Shown: positions 12,078-23,230 of the stretch, one piece after another
How the letters are laid out: every line of letters begins with the position of its first letter
Position numbering within the stretch: the first letter of the stretch is position 1
NCBI GenBank assembly: GCA_963585895.1
Contig: CAUZXS010005775.1
Span: forward strand, 7,501-71,500
Length of the DNA: 64,000 bases
Direction: 5' to 3'
Origin: Sepioteuthis lessoniana
Taxonomy: Eukaryota > Mollusca > Cephalopoda > Myopsida > Loliginidae
Position numbers and translations under genes: made by a program
Notes under the pieces: model-generated
What the model saw: the letters and a program-made list of their open reading frames with translations, nothing else
The model's database searches: none
What the model was told of the DNA's origin: nothing

Positions 12078-12104
<27 letters not shown>
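11267..12104. other. Mostly unique stretch
   Basis: The first part (gaatgaaattcccgaatctc, taaccctagatgagttaaca) is a short dispersed repeat also seen at 21815-21960 and 44385-44560. The frame at 11577-11768 has no splice or homology support. Confidence 0.4.
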
Positions 12105-12112
<8 letters not shown>

Positions 12113-12560
12113 GAGGGTGCCAAAGCAAAATTAGGAATATCCTAGCATAATAGTAAATGACTATTATAAAACAAGATTAATTTAGAAAAATAAATTAACA
12201 AAGTAAGAAGATAGACACAAAACAGTAAATTTACTCAATATAGCCACCATTTTTTTCAATTATTGTATCAACATACGATAAAAACAATTTGCATGCCTTT
12301 GAAATAAATTCTTCAGGCATTTTATTTCACTTGTTCTTAATAACGATCTTAAGTGAACCAATATTTTGATAGGAAATTGTATTTGCTTTGTTTTCTATAA
12401 CACCCCATATAGAATAATCAAGGGGTTTAAGGTCTGGGCTTGACGTAGGCCATAAAGAAACTCCAATTATTTTAAAAAATCTTTTGGGCTTGATTTTGGC
12501 ATTAAGCAAATAATAGATCCTTTGTCATTTCTTTTCTTGTGCACTCATATTGAACTGAAG
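12105..12560 (-). mobile_element. Tc1/mariner-type transposase C-terminal fragment
   Basis: The minus strand encodes VSLWPTSSPDLKPLDYSIWG followed by VIENKANTIS. The SPDLxPLDY block with its catalytic Asp is diagnostic of Tc1/mariner enzymes of the DD..D type. The frame is interrupted by one TGA at 12327-12329 where Trp is expected, then continues NKMPEEFISKACKLF to a natural-looking stop at 12231-12233. The upstream part of the enzyme is missing. One end carries gagggtgccaaagcaaa next to a (TA)n(CA)n microsatellite. Confidence 0.65.
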
Positions 12561-12689
12561 TTTGATTAAAAAGTGCTTGAATAATAGAGATAATCATGAA
12601 AAATTAGATTTATTACATTTAAAAAAAATAAATAAATAAAAAAATGAACTAATCAGACTAAAAACAATTTAAAAAGTTATTCCATATTT

Positions 12690-13035
12690 TGCTTCCACAC
12701 CATATATTAGTAACTAAATATATATTGAACCTGCAACCTCTTGATGATTTAACTTAGAAGTTAATTAACCCAACACTTATATCCATTATGCTACATGTCC
12801 TGCACATTCAATCCTGACAACAGGTAAAAATAACAAGAAATACCTATTATAACTTAACACTTGTATCTGGTTATGGTTAATGAAATTCAAACAATCAACA
12901 CTCCTGGATTAAATTAAGTGTTCAGTCAAATTCTGTGTCGGCTCTCAAATTGACAAGAAATATCTTTCAGAAGGCCAAAGGATGCATTGGCCAAAACATT
13001 TTGAATATAACAATAAAGATGAAGACCAGATAATT
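12690..13035. mobile_element. Repeat H (tRNA-like head plus unique body)
   Basis: A reverse-complement tRNA-like part (acttatatccattatgctac) is followed by tggttatggttaatgaaatt, caacactcctggattaaatt and caaaacattttgaatataac, aataaagatgaagacc. The order is shared with 57150-57445. Confidence 0.5.
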
Positions 13036-14254
13036 GAAAAAAAAAAAAATTTTCCTTCAGGCACTACATTTTTTAAAACTATGATGTCTAAATACAATCA
13101 AAAATCTATTGTCAATTGTCAAGTTGAAATTATATGAAGGTAGCAAAGTAGACCTATGAGAAAGAGATTGCAACTGCCATGTCAGAAAGTGAATCTGCTC
13201 AAGTAGGAAAAAAAAAAATCAATGTATAATAGATTACTTACATTTCTTGAGAAGGATCTCTACATTGAAACGTAAATGGTTCAAAGATTTATATGTGCTT
13301 CTTATTTCTATAATTAGTGTGGATCAATTTTTTTATGATTTTATTATCTTTTTATTGAAATGAAATGTGATTACTTGGTTTTACCCAATAACTTCAGATG
13401 GCATTTTTTTTATCATATATCTGATAACTTCAATAAAATATATTGATATTACCAAAAACTTTTGCTCAGGCTTTGTTTTCACATCTAAATTGATTTTTTT
13501 ACAATTTGACAATTTTTCTTCAAGTTATTTTGAATTATTTACGTGTATGTGATTTGTTTACTAATTTCAAACAGGTTTATATTAGATTTTGAATTCATTA
13601 ACTGAAAGTGATATTTCATTTCTTAAGGGTTCTGGATAAAAATAAAGTTAGTGGGTTCGTCTGGTGTTGATTTAGTTCTGATCTCAAAGTATGTACGACA
13701 TCTGCAAAGTTTGTAACTACAGTTGATTTGATTCGAACAAATTAAATTATTTTCTAAATGCTAAGTTATTTTTTTAATGCTTTTGAATTAATGAGAGAAG
13801 TGTTGCAATGTTGTTTCCAGTTTGATTTTAAATTTCTCACAGAAATCTCATTCGTCCTTTAATAATTCATTCTGTGTGAAGCCAAAATTATGGATACAAC
13901 TCAATGACCAATAAGTAAATAAATGTTTGAAATATCATTTTATGGTGCATAATATTACGACTAATCAGTGGCCTATGAAGAATTTATTTTTGCAGGTTAT
14001 AAACTTTCTAAGTAATAAATATATGAATCATAATTACTGATATGACTGAATCTATCCAGATGCAGGAATAAAATGTTTTTAAGTTTTGATATTCTATTTT
14101 ATTATTTAAAAAAAAAAAAAAAAAAAAGAAAAAAAAAAGAAAAAAAAAAGAAAAGAAAAAAGGAAACTTGATTTAATTTTTCTAAATTTTATTTTCCGCG
14201 GTTTTCAATATATGGAATAATATTTGCATCATTTAGATTCATAATGATGATTTG
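13036..14254. other. Unique AT-rich stretch with A-rich tract
   Basis: A possible minus-strand acceptor at about 13190 (tttttttttttcctacttga gcag) precedes an open frame, IHFLTWQLQSLSH, but its phase fits no neighbour. An A/G tract lies at 14107-14162. Confidence 0.35.
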
Positions 14255-15028
14255 GTTATAGGGTATATAAACCATTGGAGGTTATCGAATGCCAAACTCT
14301 TTAATACATATACATCAAATATATGATTTCTAAACACATTTTGTCGATAACATTTTTAAATGAGCCTGGGCTCATTTTTTTTTTGCCCTCAGTTAAATTA
14401 GTTGCGGAAAACTTCCTTTTCAATATCTACTACACTGTGGTGTAGGGGATGGCGCTACTCTATTCCCTGGATTGCTCCACTTTACCCTTGATCCTTACAT
14501 TAATATGAATAATTCTTTTTATTATTAATCATTTGTTTGCACACAGTTTAATGATTTCAAGTATTGCTATTCAACACTAAAAATTTAATTAATTAAACAT
14601 CAGTCATTTATTTACTCACAGGTGAATAAACAAACAGTTCTATTTTAAACAATTACGTTTATCACTGAGCAAAAAGTCAAATGGTTCCAAGTATTGCTAT
14701 GTATCACTCACAAATCAGTGAAGCACCAGTCATTTGATTACACATGATTAAATGATCAAACAGTTCGACTTCAAGCTATTCAGTTTAGCATAAGTAATTT
14801 GTGCACGCTCAGTTTAAATGTCAAACAGTTCTATTTGACCAAGAGATAGGACCCTCTCTGATGCTTCCTCTGAAGGATAGAGTACACCTGGGAGTAATGG
14901 TAAAAAAGGGGTACTCCACATTCCCCAAAGCACAAGCATTACTGGATCATCACCATTTAGTTTCATATCTTTGAGGCTCATTGCAAAGATGCAAATGATG
15001 TATTTTACAGTCCCAGCCAACTGGACCA
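14255..15028 (+). repeat. Repeat A, complete copy with SINE-B insertion
   Basis: Head gggtatataaaccattggag, subrepeats, a SINE-B fragment at 14409-14500, tail to cagtcccagccaactggacc. Confidence 0.8.
14409..14500 (-). mobile_element. SINE-B body fragment
   Basis: The body block ctactacactgtggtgtagg, ctggattgctccactttacc, cttgatccttac is present without the tRNA head. It lies inside a Repeat A copy, so it inserted into Repeat A. Confidence 0.7.
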
Positions 15029-15507
15029 ACATTCATTATGAGTTCAAACAAGTGTTTGTTAGTATTATTCATAATAATTATCAAGAATTTTTGATTTTGT
15101 GAATGCATCAAGTTTCATTGTAAAAAACAAATATAAATTTAAGGTTGGGAGTGAAAAACATAGGATGAAATAAACAATATGTGAAATTCTAATATGCTTG
15201 GTGAATTTGTTAAAAGAAAATCGTAAAATGAATCATCTTCAAATGAATACATAAACCAAAAAAATAAAATTATTAACCTTCAAGTTCAACAATGCTTAGA
15301 GATCAAATTAGGGCAAAATTTGTTGAAAGAACTCCCTATCAAAAACAAACAACATTTACTGAAATTTTACCTTGTCCTTGAAGAACAACCCTAAAATTAT
15401 TCAATTTGGTTTGTTGTAGATTATTGAATATTCAAAAGGCAAATTTTGATTGTCAATTTACAACTAAATATGTTTCTCTTAACTTTAATATTAAGCAAAT
15501 ATTTCAA

Positions 15508-15776
15508 AGCATGCTTGTGATGTAGTGGCTATCATCACAGCAAAATGAATTGGTGACCTGAATTCAAATCTTACACAAGGCTGTTTGCATTTCACATAGG
15601 TAATGGTATGAATCCAACTATTCTCCTTCCAGCTTTGGGAAAATTGAACAGATTGGGTTGTTTAGACAACAAGTTTTGGAGAAGGAAAAACTGAATTCAG
15701 ACCAGCTGTATTTTGCTTAAAAATTGTTCTTACGTCACATCCTGCACTTAATGGAGAGGTTGAACAAATACACACA
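15508..15776 (+). mobile_element. SINE-D, full length
   Basis: Head tgcttgtgatgtagtggcta and B-box region gacctgaattcaaatcttac, the middle block gtaatggtatgaatccaact, and the tail cttacgtcacatcctgcact. Confidence 0.7.
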
Positions 15777-15886
15777 TGCTAAAAAAATAAAAAAAGTTAA
15801 AACATATTCCAAGACAATGTATATAGTCTAGTAGTTTTGAGAATAGCCGATACATCCCTAATTTTGGAACCTGTACATTTTTGCCA

Positions 15887-16113
15887 ATGATCCAGGAGAT
15901 CTGGGTTCAATTCCAGGTTGAGTCATACCAAAGACTAAAAAAAAAATGGTACTTGATGCTGCCTTGCTTAACACTCAGCATTATAAGGTAAGGATCAAGG
16001 GTAAAGTGGAGCAATCCAAGGTAAGGAGTAGCGCCCTCCCCTGCACCTTGGTGTCAAAGTATCAAAAAGGGAGCCTTTGGGTCGCCCTCGACTACAGTCG
16101 CCAACATTACTTA
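15887..16113 (+). mobile_element. SINE-B
   Basis: The tRNA-derived head retains a B box (ctgggttcaattccaggttg) and is followed by gagtcataccaaagac, an A9 linker, the body (cttgcttaacactcagcat, gatcaagggtaaagtggagc) and the 3' end gtcgccaacattacttac. The A-box side is disrupted. Confidence 0.8.
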
Positions 16114-16659
16114 CATGCATTGATCTATTTCTCTTTCTACACACTGTATAACACATGATTTTCTGTAATCCAACTATTATTTTTCAATTAAAGCCATTGT
16201 TAAAAAAAATACCGACACACTCAGTACTGTTTTAGAGAGAGTAAATTTATTTATAAAGTTGATTTAAAAAAAAAAAAAAAAAAAGTAATACTTTGTCGCT
16301 ATATTAATTTCACTATTAGTCATAATTATTCATATTTTTTACTGTTAGATGAGTTGCTTTGGGATTAGCGATAAAAAAATATAGTAATTATAGGAAGATA
16401 GAAGATAATACTAGACCACATTACTAATAAAAAGCAAGTAAAATTTAAAAAAAATGAAGGATGATGCTAGTTAAAATTATTAATAAAAAAACAAGTAGAA
16501 TTAGAAAGATAATACTAGTATAACTTATTAATCTTGCCTTTTTTACAATCTTCTCACATCAATCTTTAAAAGAAAAAATCTTTGCACCATAGATGAATAG
16601 TAACTAAAAACAGTTTTTTATAAATATATTTTTCTAAGTATCTTTTTTTTTTTTTCAAG

Positions 16660-17060
16660 GCACACTGTCAAATTATATATATGATGCTCATATAATGAAT
16701 AAGATGAATTTTACCGCAAGAGTTTGTAAGTGGAAGCACTGTTTACAGTTGCACTTTTTCCATAGAAATTAATATTGATGGATCCTTTCATGTCCCAGAA
16801 CACCATCATTGTGACTTTTTCCTGCCTGTTGCATACAGATCTTTTTCTTTAATAGAGAATTTGAGTTTCCTCTCTGTGAACCATCTTTTCAAGTGAGTGA
16901 CAAATCCATCTTTAGCCCATTTGTAAACATTTTTTTGGCCTTCAACACACTTCTCTATAAACATCGTACATTCATCTATAAATTTCACATGGTTTGCACT
17001 TCTCAGCCATGTCAAGATTTATGACAAACCTTTCTTCAAGTTTAAAGCAATGTTTGAGGT
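16660..17060 (-). mobile_element. Mariner-like transposase relic
   Basis: The minus strand reads NVYKWAKDGFVTHLKRWF in one frame (16806-17015) and, after a frameshift, VTMMVFWDMKGSIN and YGKSATVNSAS. The second piece matches the mariner core 'VFWD..G' block that precedes the catalytic region. There is an in-frame stop after KLLR. It is the same subfamily as the relic at 28545-29000, since 'NHVKF' and the 'WAK' segment can be aligned. It lies within the intron between exons 7 and 6. Confidence 0.5.
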
Positions 17061-17350
17061 CTTACTATTTCTAATCGCCAGAAAGCCAAATTTTTTTAAA
17101 GATTTGAATAATTTTTGCTATAAACCAATTCTAAACAATTTTGACTTTCAATTATGTGAAACAAAAACAAAAAAAAAAAGAAAAAAGACCTTTTATTGAA
17201 ATTTTATATATATATATGCGAAAAATGGAAATGGATCAGATTGTATAAAAATCTAAAATATGAAAAAAAGGAAAAAAAAAATTAAAAATATTCAGAAGGT
17301 AAATTTATTTATGTTGAAATATGCTCACATTTATGTTTTGGTTTTTAAAC

Positions 17351-17402
17351 CATATCCAGGGCAATGTTTGTATCTAATCTAATGTATAATCCACACAATT
17401 TT
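17351..17402 (-). CDS. Exon 6 candidate of the minus-strand gene
   Basis: An acceptor (gtgttattttttccaag) is followed by 52 open bases coding KLCGLYIRLDTNIALDM. It enters in phase 2, completing a CAA (Gln) codon with exon 5, and leaves in phase 0, matching exon 7. The donor is gtttaa, which is poor. I searched for an exon of this phase in this interval, so the match is only modest support. If it is wrong, some other exon between 9 and 20 kb must bridge exons 5 and 7. Confidence 0.3.
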
Positions 17403-17539
17403 CTTGGAAAAAATAACACTCTGAAGATGATTAAAAGATACCCCCCCCCCAAAAAAATAAAAAACCAAAACATTAAACTGTCGTTAATTCATACATACAT
17501 CTTCTGAATATTTTGCTTTTTCATATAATATGATAATGT

Positions 17540-17553
17540 GAGAGAGAGAGAGA

Positions 17554-17613
<60 letters not shown>

Positions 17614-17625
17614 TACATACATATA
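17540..17625. repeat. Compound microsatellite (GA)(GT)(TA)(CA)
   Basis: gagagagagagaag, then gtgtgtgtgtgt, a long TA run and acacacacatacatac. Confidence 0.9.
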
Positions 17626-17955
17626 TAGACAAAGTAGATTGATTCATGTACCTAATGATACAACTAGCAGATCAAGCTATAAAATTCAGACTATTTGACA
17701 GACATTTCAGATCGAGACTGTCCTTGACACAACATAACAGAGAAACGAAGCCTCACAAAACAATTATCTAAACCTTACAAGTGCAGAGCATGGACATGAT
17801 ATCGGTGAAAATTTCCTTGCCTTACACATGACACAAGACTTTGAATATCTGTCAGGGAAGCCACTGCTGTCTTCGTTTACTCACTGGATAGGCCAGCTAA
17901 CTTCCTACAAACCTGACAGAAGCAATACTGGTTTCAATGAGGTGGGAAAGGAACT

Positions 17956-19433
17956 GTGAGTGATGGTTGTAAAGATACAAATCTATCATGACAGCTATCC
18001 GTTTTTGACCCACTCCCCATTTCACCCTGTTTGCTTCTGGCCTTGTCAGCAACACATTTTGCTTTTTCCAATTCCACTAGAATGAAATGACATCGGACTC
18101 AACTTTACAGAAATTGAAACATATCTATATGGTTTTATGCCAGAGGAATTTTGATGAGGTAAATCAAAATGGTGTTTCTTTCGAAGCATCCTTTGCTCTC
18201 TACATTAATCACATAGGCTTGCTTCCTCACTGATTTTCCTGGGGCCACTTTGCACACCAAACAGGTCTATGCTATCAAGCTGATTTACTGGTCTTGATGC
18301 AATGTGGGTGGGGGTCTATTTGACAGTACTTGCTTAGCAGGGTTAAGTTTATTAGTTTGTGCCATAGGTACCATATAATAGAGAATATTAATAGGATCAA
18401 GTATTTTTTGGTGATGGCTATTAATGAATCTTAATTCCTGTGTGGGGCTTCATTCCCATAATAAAATTACTTCATGTCAAATCTGACATGGTTGAATTAA
18501 TATTCTCCATTGCTCTCTTTGTAGTCATTTACTAATGTAATATAATTAGGGACTCTAATTGATTGTTTTAGTATTAAGTTGTTTCCCCCCAACTAGATGT
18601 AGATACTCTCCAAGTCTGGGTCGGGTTAGCTGCAGAAGTTCAAGTCAAAAATAGAAATGAATCAGCAGCAAATTGGCTACTGGTTGTGATTGGCTGAAAG
18701 AAGCTCAAATGAAAGGGCCATGGGAGTGGATGCGGGAGAGGAAAGAAGAAAAGAGAGTTGGAACCCAGACATGGAAATGTAAAAACAGGACCCCGAACAA
18801 GTATATCCAAGAACAACAACAGAAAACGTACTGGACAGAAAAATGGATATCAAGGTCTGTATCTGTCTTTCCCATCCTGTGACAGTTTATCTCTCTCTAT
18901 CAAGAGCAGTGGACACCTTTCATGCTCTGTTTTATCTCTCTTAAGTAACTATGATTGAAGGGTAGTAAAGAATAAATTTTTGTATTAGTGAGCCAAGACA
19001 GCATTTTGTTTGTTCATTACTTTTTTCTCATGGTGAGGTTTCAACAGGGTCTGACTGGAAGTTAAGGCAGCAGAGTGTTCCACTCATAGATCCATTAGAA
19101 CAAAGGTGGTAAAAAGTCTATGCGGTGCCATAGTGCTACAAGGGTCTGCTAAGAACTGTAGGGATACAAACATCTATTTGAGAAGGCATTACTCTAAGAT
19201 TTTTGCTTAGATGTGGTGCAGGGCTGTTATTTCACTTTTTTAAATAGGCAACTTATTGTCATGAAGTACTGCTTATTGAGGTTGGAAGAAACAACTTAAA
19301 AGGGTGAACTTCTGGTTATTCAAATATGAATCAACAATGTCAACACAATCTTCTTCAACCACATCCTTGTTTATTTTCTTGCTGCTTCTTTAGAGATATC
19401 TTTAATAACTTAGCTCTTAATTGGGTTGCTCTG
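17956..19433. other. Unique stretch
   Basis: Less AT-rich than average. Two overlapping plus-strand frames at 18673-18958 and a stretch at 19010-19430 have repeat-like character, but no second copy occurs in the window. Confidence 0.35.
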
Positions 19434-19598
19434 TTAGTGGGGCTTAAAATATGTTGACTGAATTCCCTGCAAAGAGGGTTAAATCTCCATTAAAAAGTAG
19501 GAGCTCTTACCTCTTCTGAATTCAAACTAGTTATACTCTGCTTATAAATTGACCTTGTGTTGCATCCTGTTCTTAGTGGAGGGGTTGAGTAAATACAT
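19434..19598 (+). mobile_element. SINE-D-like tail
   Basis: gaattcaaactagttatact, cttataaattgaccttgtgt and tgcatcctgttcttagtgga, ggggttgagtaaatac match the 3' half of SINE-D. The 5' half is different. Confidence 0.55.
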
Positions 19599-20277
19599 GT
19601 ATCTGTTCCAAAGCTTTTCGCTGGGTTGAACCAGCTTCAAAAAGATGCTAAAAGAGATAATAATTTACTAACCTTAGCTTAGTCTGATGCAAGGCCAAAT
19701 GTGTGTCTTAACTAGTAAAACCGAAACTCACTATCCATGGTCTGTTAGATGAGCATGCTACCTATTATACCTTGTTAGTTTTCAGGATTGAGTTTCTACT
19801 TGGCTAGAAAAAGAAAATCTAAGTGAATCTTTTTTTTCAGGCTTCCATACTTGAAAATCATGGATATTTATTTTTGTTGTGTGGTTTAAAGTAAAAAAAA
19901 AAAAAAAAAAAAAAAAAGGTTCCAATTTCAAGTGAAAGTGTGGCAGCCATATCAGTTCCAAGATGTTACAGGAATCATCAAATATCACAAAATCAACTGG
20001 ATGAATGAAAGAGTAAATATTTATGTCTTGATACTTGAAATCTAATACCTGTCCTGCAGGCACAGCACTGTTGACTTGTATCAACTGGAGCAAATTCGAT
20101 AAGAAGCAAAAGGTAGTTGCCATGGGAGCAAAGATGAGAATCACCGAAGGATATCAGTCATGTTAAAGACACTTTATTTATATTTATCTTTTTCAGTTAA
20201 TGAGCATTCTAAAAGGAAAGAATAAATATATTTTATTTCTTTTTTGATTTTCTCCAGATAAATAAAATATAACTTAC

Positions 20278-20384
20278 TGTATTGTCCTCATATCGGTTGT
20301 TGTTATAACAGCAGCATCAGACTTTGAAAATATTCTGGTTGTCCAACCATTTATCATGCATTTCTCTTTCTCCCATATATATAT
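20278..20384 (-). CDS. Exon 5 of the unidentified minus-strand gene
   Basis: The acceptor is agcatttcctcctcag and the donor is aca|gtaagt, a near-consensus site. Of three frames only phase 0 is open: 35 codons plus two bases, including WEKEKCMINGWTTRIF and SKSDAAVITTTDMRTI. Phase 0 in matches exon 4; it leaves in phase 2. The junction with exon 4 reads EVQK-IYIWEKEK. No other copy is visible here. A second open frame with an acceptor lies downstream at about 19993-20092, but cannot be joined to this exon without a stop. Confidence 0.6.
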
Positions 20385-20514
20385 CTGAGGAGGAAATGCT
20401 AAAAGTAGGAGTATCCAATTCGAGTACTCAGTGTCAACAGCTAGTGATGTACAATTAATTTGGGATTAAGAATGCATCAACATTTTATGTGCAGAACTTT
20501 AAAAAAAAAAAAAG

Positions 20515-20534
<20 letters not shown>

Positions 20535-20545
<11 letters not shown>

Positions 20546-20690
20546 TTCATTTCCTTGGTGTCATAATTTTTTTTTTCTGGCTGTGATGGCTAACATCAGA
20601 AATAAATAATTTGTTTCTACTACATCTGATGATTTTCATCATGGCTAGAAATAAATTTATGATGGCACCAAGGAAGTGAATTTTTTATTT
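20535..20690. repeat. Foldback element beside a microsatellite
   Basis: attcatttccttggtgtcat at the left pairs with atgatggcaccaaggaagtg at the right. A (TG)n(TA)n(CA)n microsatellite follows at 20705-20752. Confidence 0.6.
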
Positions 20691-20704
20691 TTATATAAAA
20701 AAGG

Positions 20705-20718
20705 TGTGTGTGTGTGTG

Positions 20719-20751
<33 letters not shown>

Positions 20752-20752
20752 T
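20705..20752. repeat. (TG)n(TA)n(CA)n microsatellite, palindromic
   Basis: gtgtgtgtgtgtgt, tatatatata, cacacacaca; adjacent to a foldback element. Confidence 0.9.
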
Positions 20753-20859
20753 GCTCCAAATACCCATACACATCCATGTTTATATAGCATAATCATCAGT
20801 TCCTGCTGCTAAAATATATTTCCCTGACTTTCTCTTGCTATTCATTTCTATCATTCATC

Positions 20860-20995
20860 ACTTCTGATTGGTCTTTTAGACTACATCCTGTGTACTTATA
20901 GAGCTGTTATAGATAAGTTCTTGTTGATCAGTTAACATTTGCCTGCCTGTGTGAAGGGATCTATTGGAGAACATCACTTATGAGTTAATTCTTGC
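20860..20995 (-). mobile_element. Short LINE 3' remnant, same family
   Basis: The segment ctacatcctgtgtacttata, followed by gagctgttatagataagttc and tatgagttaattcttgctcc, follows the same order as 35755-35875 and 44790-44905, where it is the reverse complement of the YIQQL...LLW...HCWRS coding tail. Only about 135 bases survive. Confidence 0.5.
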
Positions 20996-21471
20996 TCCTC
21001 CAACAGTATACACCAAAACATTATATAACCTAACCATGTACATAACTAATACTTTTATTCATTAGTATATGATAATTCCCTTACTTGGAAAGTAGCAAAA
21101 ATCCTAACAAAGATGAGGATTCTAGTCCATGTACATCATTGTTTTAGCAGTACCAGCTTTGGCGGTACATATACTACATCATTGTTTAGCAACATTTTCT
21201 CATAAAAATTCAGAATTTTTTTTGAAGATATATATTTGATTTCAGTGATTCAGATTATACAAATCATTCTTAATTCATTGCCTTTTTTTGTTAAAATAAA
21301 GGACTTTCATCCCTACCAAAAAATGATCTGTTATACTGAAAATAACATCTATCTGAACATGCTTCTTTTATTATCATCATTGATTCTTTTTTTTAAATTT
21401 CTTCAGCACCTTAACAAAAACACTTGCTCAAACTTGAATGAATTTTAATTTCATTAACAATTCTTCACTTG

Positions 21472-21504
<33 letters not shown>

Positions 21505-21699
21505 TGAGAAAATTCTTCAATGTACTTCCTCAAAAGAATCTCAGAAAATTGTACAAATGAACATGGAACATAATTATTCCTTTCTTCATAACATTTTGAT
21601 TTGTCTATGTGTCCAAGTTCACTGTCTGCTACTAAGTGACATATCCCATAACTTGGTTTGAATGTAGCACTGCTTCTCTGGTAGCACGTTTTGATCAAG

Positions 21700-21799
21700 A
21701 ATAACCATGCCATCAGATTTTTTAGTGTCATATCCAGAGCACTCATTGAGGGAGTCTTACCCTGCAGTTGGTGTATTCTATAATCCCAGCTGATTGGGC
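21700..21799 (+). repeat. Repeat A tail fragment
   Basis: ccatcagattttttagtgtc, atatccagagcactcattga and atcccagctgattgggcaaa. Confidence 0.65.
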
Positions 21800-23085
21800 A
21801 AAATTATTGTTATTAGGAATACTTGATATTATGTTACAGTGTGTTAGAAACACCTATACAAAAATGTTACTATAACAGTTCAATGAATCCAATTCCAAAC
21901 TTCTGGACTGAAAGTAACCCTAGATAAGTTAACATGCCATTAAAATTAATCAAACCTCAAGGCAAACAATATACTAAAGAGTAAATAATTTATACATATC
22001 ACTAAACCAAAATATTGTTAAAAACTCATGAAACTTTTTTGGCAGGGGAAAAAATGGGGAAAGTTATTTAAAAAACACTTTACTCTTTCTGGAAACTTTC
22101 AAAATGTTTTGAATATCTATTTTTATTTTCACTCTTGAAAAGCGCTTTTCATCAACAATTTGAAGAATTTCAATAATGTGTACAAACCAAAAATTTTGCT
22201 TTTTTTTTGTTGCATTTTTATTTTTATCTTGTCTTCATTTTTAAGTTAAAGTTTCATGCAAATGTTTATCTATTCTTGATAGTTTTGTTAGACATTACTC
22301 TGCCCTAACCAACAACTCGAGTAAAGATCTTGTGTTTTTTTTAAACCTGATCTCACAGGAAATGCTTTTTTAACATTATTCCAAAAGTTACACACCCACA
22401 GCGACCATGTTGCATTTTATGGCTTAAAGTTTAAGAAAAAAATGTTTGTACAAAAAAAAAAAAAAAAAAAAAAAAAATGACTAATTGGATTAGATGGGTA
22501 ATTTGATTTTTAAAATCAAAATAACACCCAGAAAAATTAGTTATCTCTAGCATGAAGTTGCTCATAAAAAATAGACGCTAACAAAATAAGCGTCAGTCTT
22601 CAAAATAAAATTAAAAAAATGAAATTTAAAGAGGCTGAAATGAAGGAAAGAAGTGAAAAAAAAATTGGTGAAATGAGGTTTGAAGAAATATTTAAAAATC
22701 TTAAAACACAAAAAAGAGAAACTCAACAAGTTTCAAATAAGAATCAAACTTTGTGCTTTTTATCAGCTCAGTTCCATCAGTTTATCGGTTAAATAACAAA
22801 ATTTAAGAATTTTTTATATTTGGTGTGGCATTCAATCTTTTGTAACTTTACATTTTTGATTCTAGTGTCTGCATCATTCTCTCTCATTCCTTCTCTTGAG
22901 TGCCTCAGGTTGCAAAATGGTTCACAAGCTTGACTAGCAAACCTTCACGAGTCTCAGTGAGTGCCCCATTCATACACCCATGAGTCACATCTAAGCAAAA
23001 AGCTTTGTAAATCACTAATGCCTTCTCTTTATTCTTCCCTTTATCCTTTACTCTTATTCCATCTCTTTATTAGGTTGGTGGGGTC
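21800..23085. other. Unique AT-rich stretch
   Basis: A dispersed 'aaccctagataagttaacat' repeat at 21815-21960 and a poly-A run at 22451-22477. Otherwise nothing recognised. Confidence 0.4.
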
Positions 23086-23230
23086 CCTGTGGCATAATTA
23101 CAAATGTGCTGGACTGCATCATTGCTGTTAGCAAGTTTGAACTTCATTCACGCCATCAATTTTGGACTAACACCCTTGGGAAAAGTATGAACCCCCTTAT
23201 TCCCCAGCTATGGGTTAAATAGTACCACTT
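23086..23230 (+). mobile_element. SINE-C, 5' part, interrupted by a LINE
   Basis: Head ccctgtggcataattacaaa ... gcaagtttgaacttcattca, then cccttgggaaaagtatgaac and gctatgggttaaatagtacc. The tail reappears at 24026-24090 after the LINE. Confidence 0.65.

Noticed and set aside
18673-18958. Two overlapping plus-strand frames of 66-69 codons
   Set aside because: They read the same DNA in two frames with no splice or homology support; probably a diverged repeat.
21100-21120. 19-nt exon (acceptor cctcatctttgttag, donor gtaagg)
   Set aside because: Its length is not a multiple of three and it would break the frame between exons 4 and 5.
21510-21690. Minus-strand frame with HIDKSKCYEERNNYVPCSFV
   Set aside because: Looks coding in parts, but there is no convincing acceptor or donor and it runs into a poly-T/A tract and a Repeat A tail.
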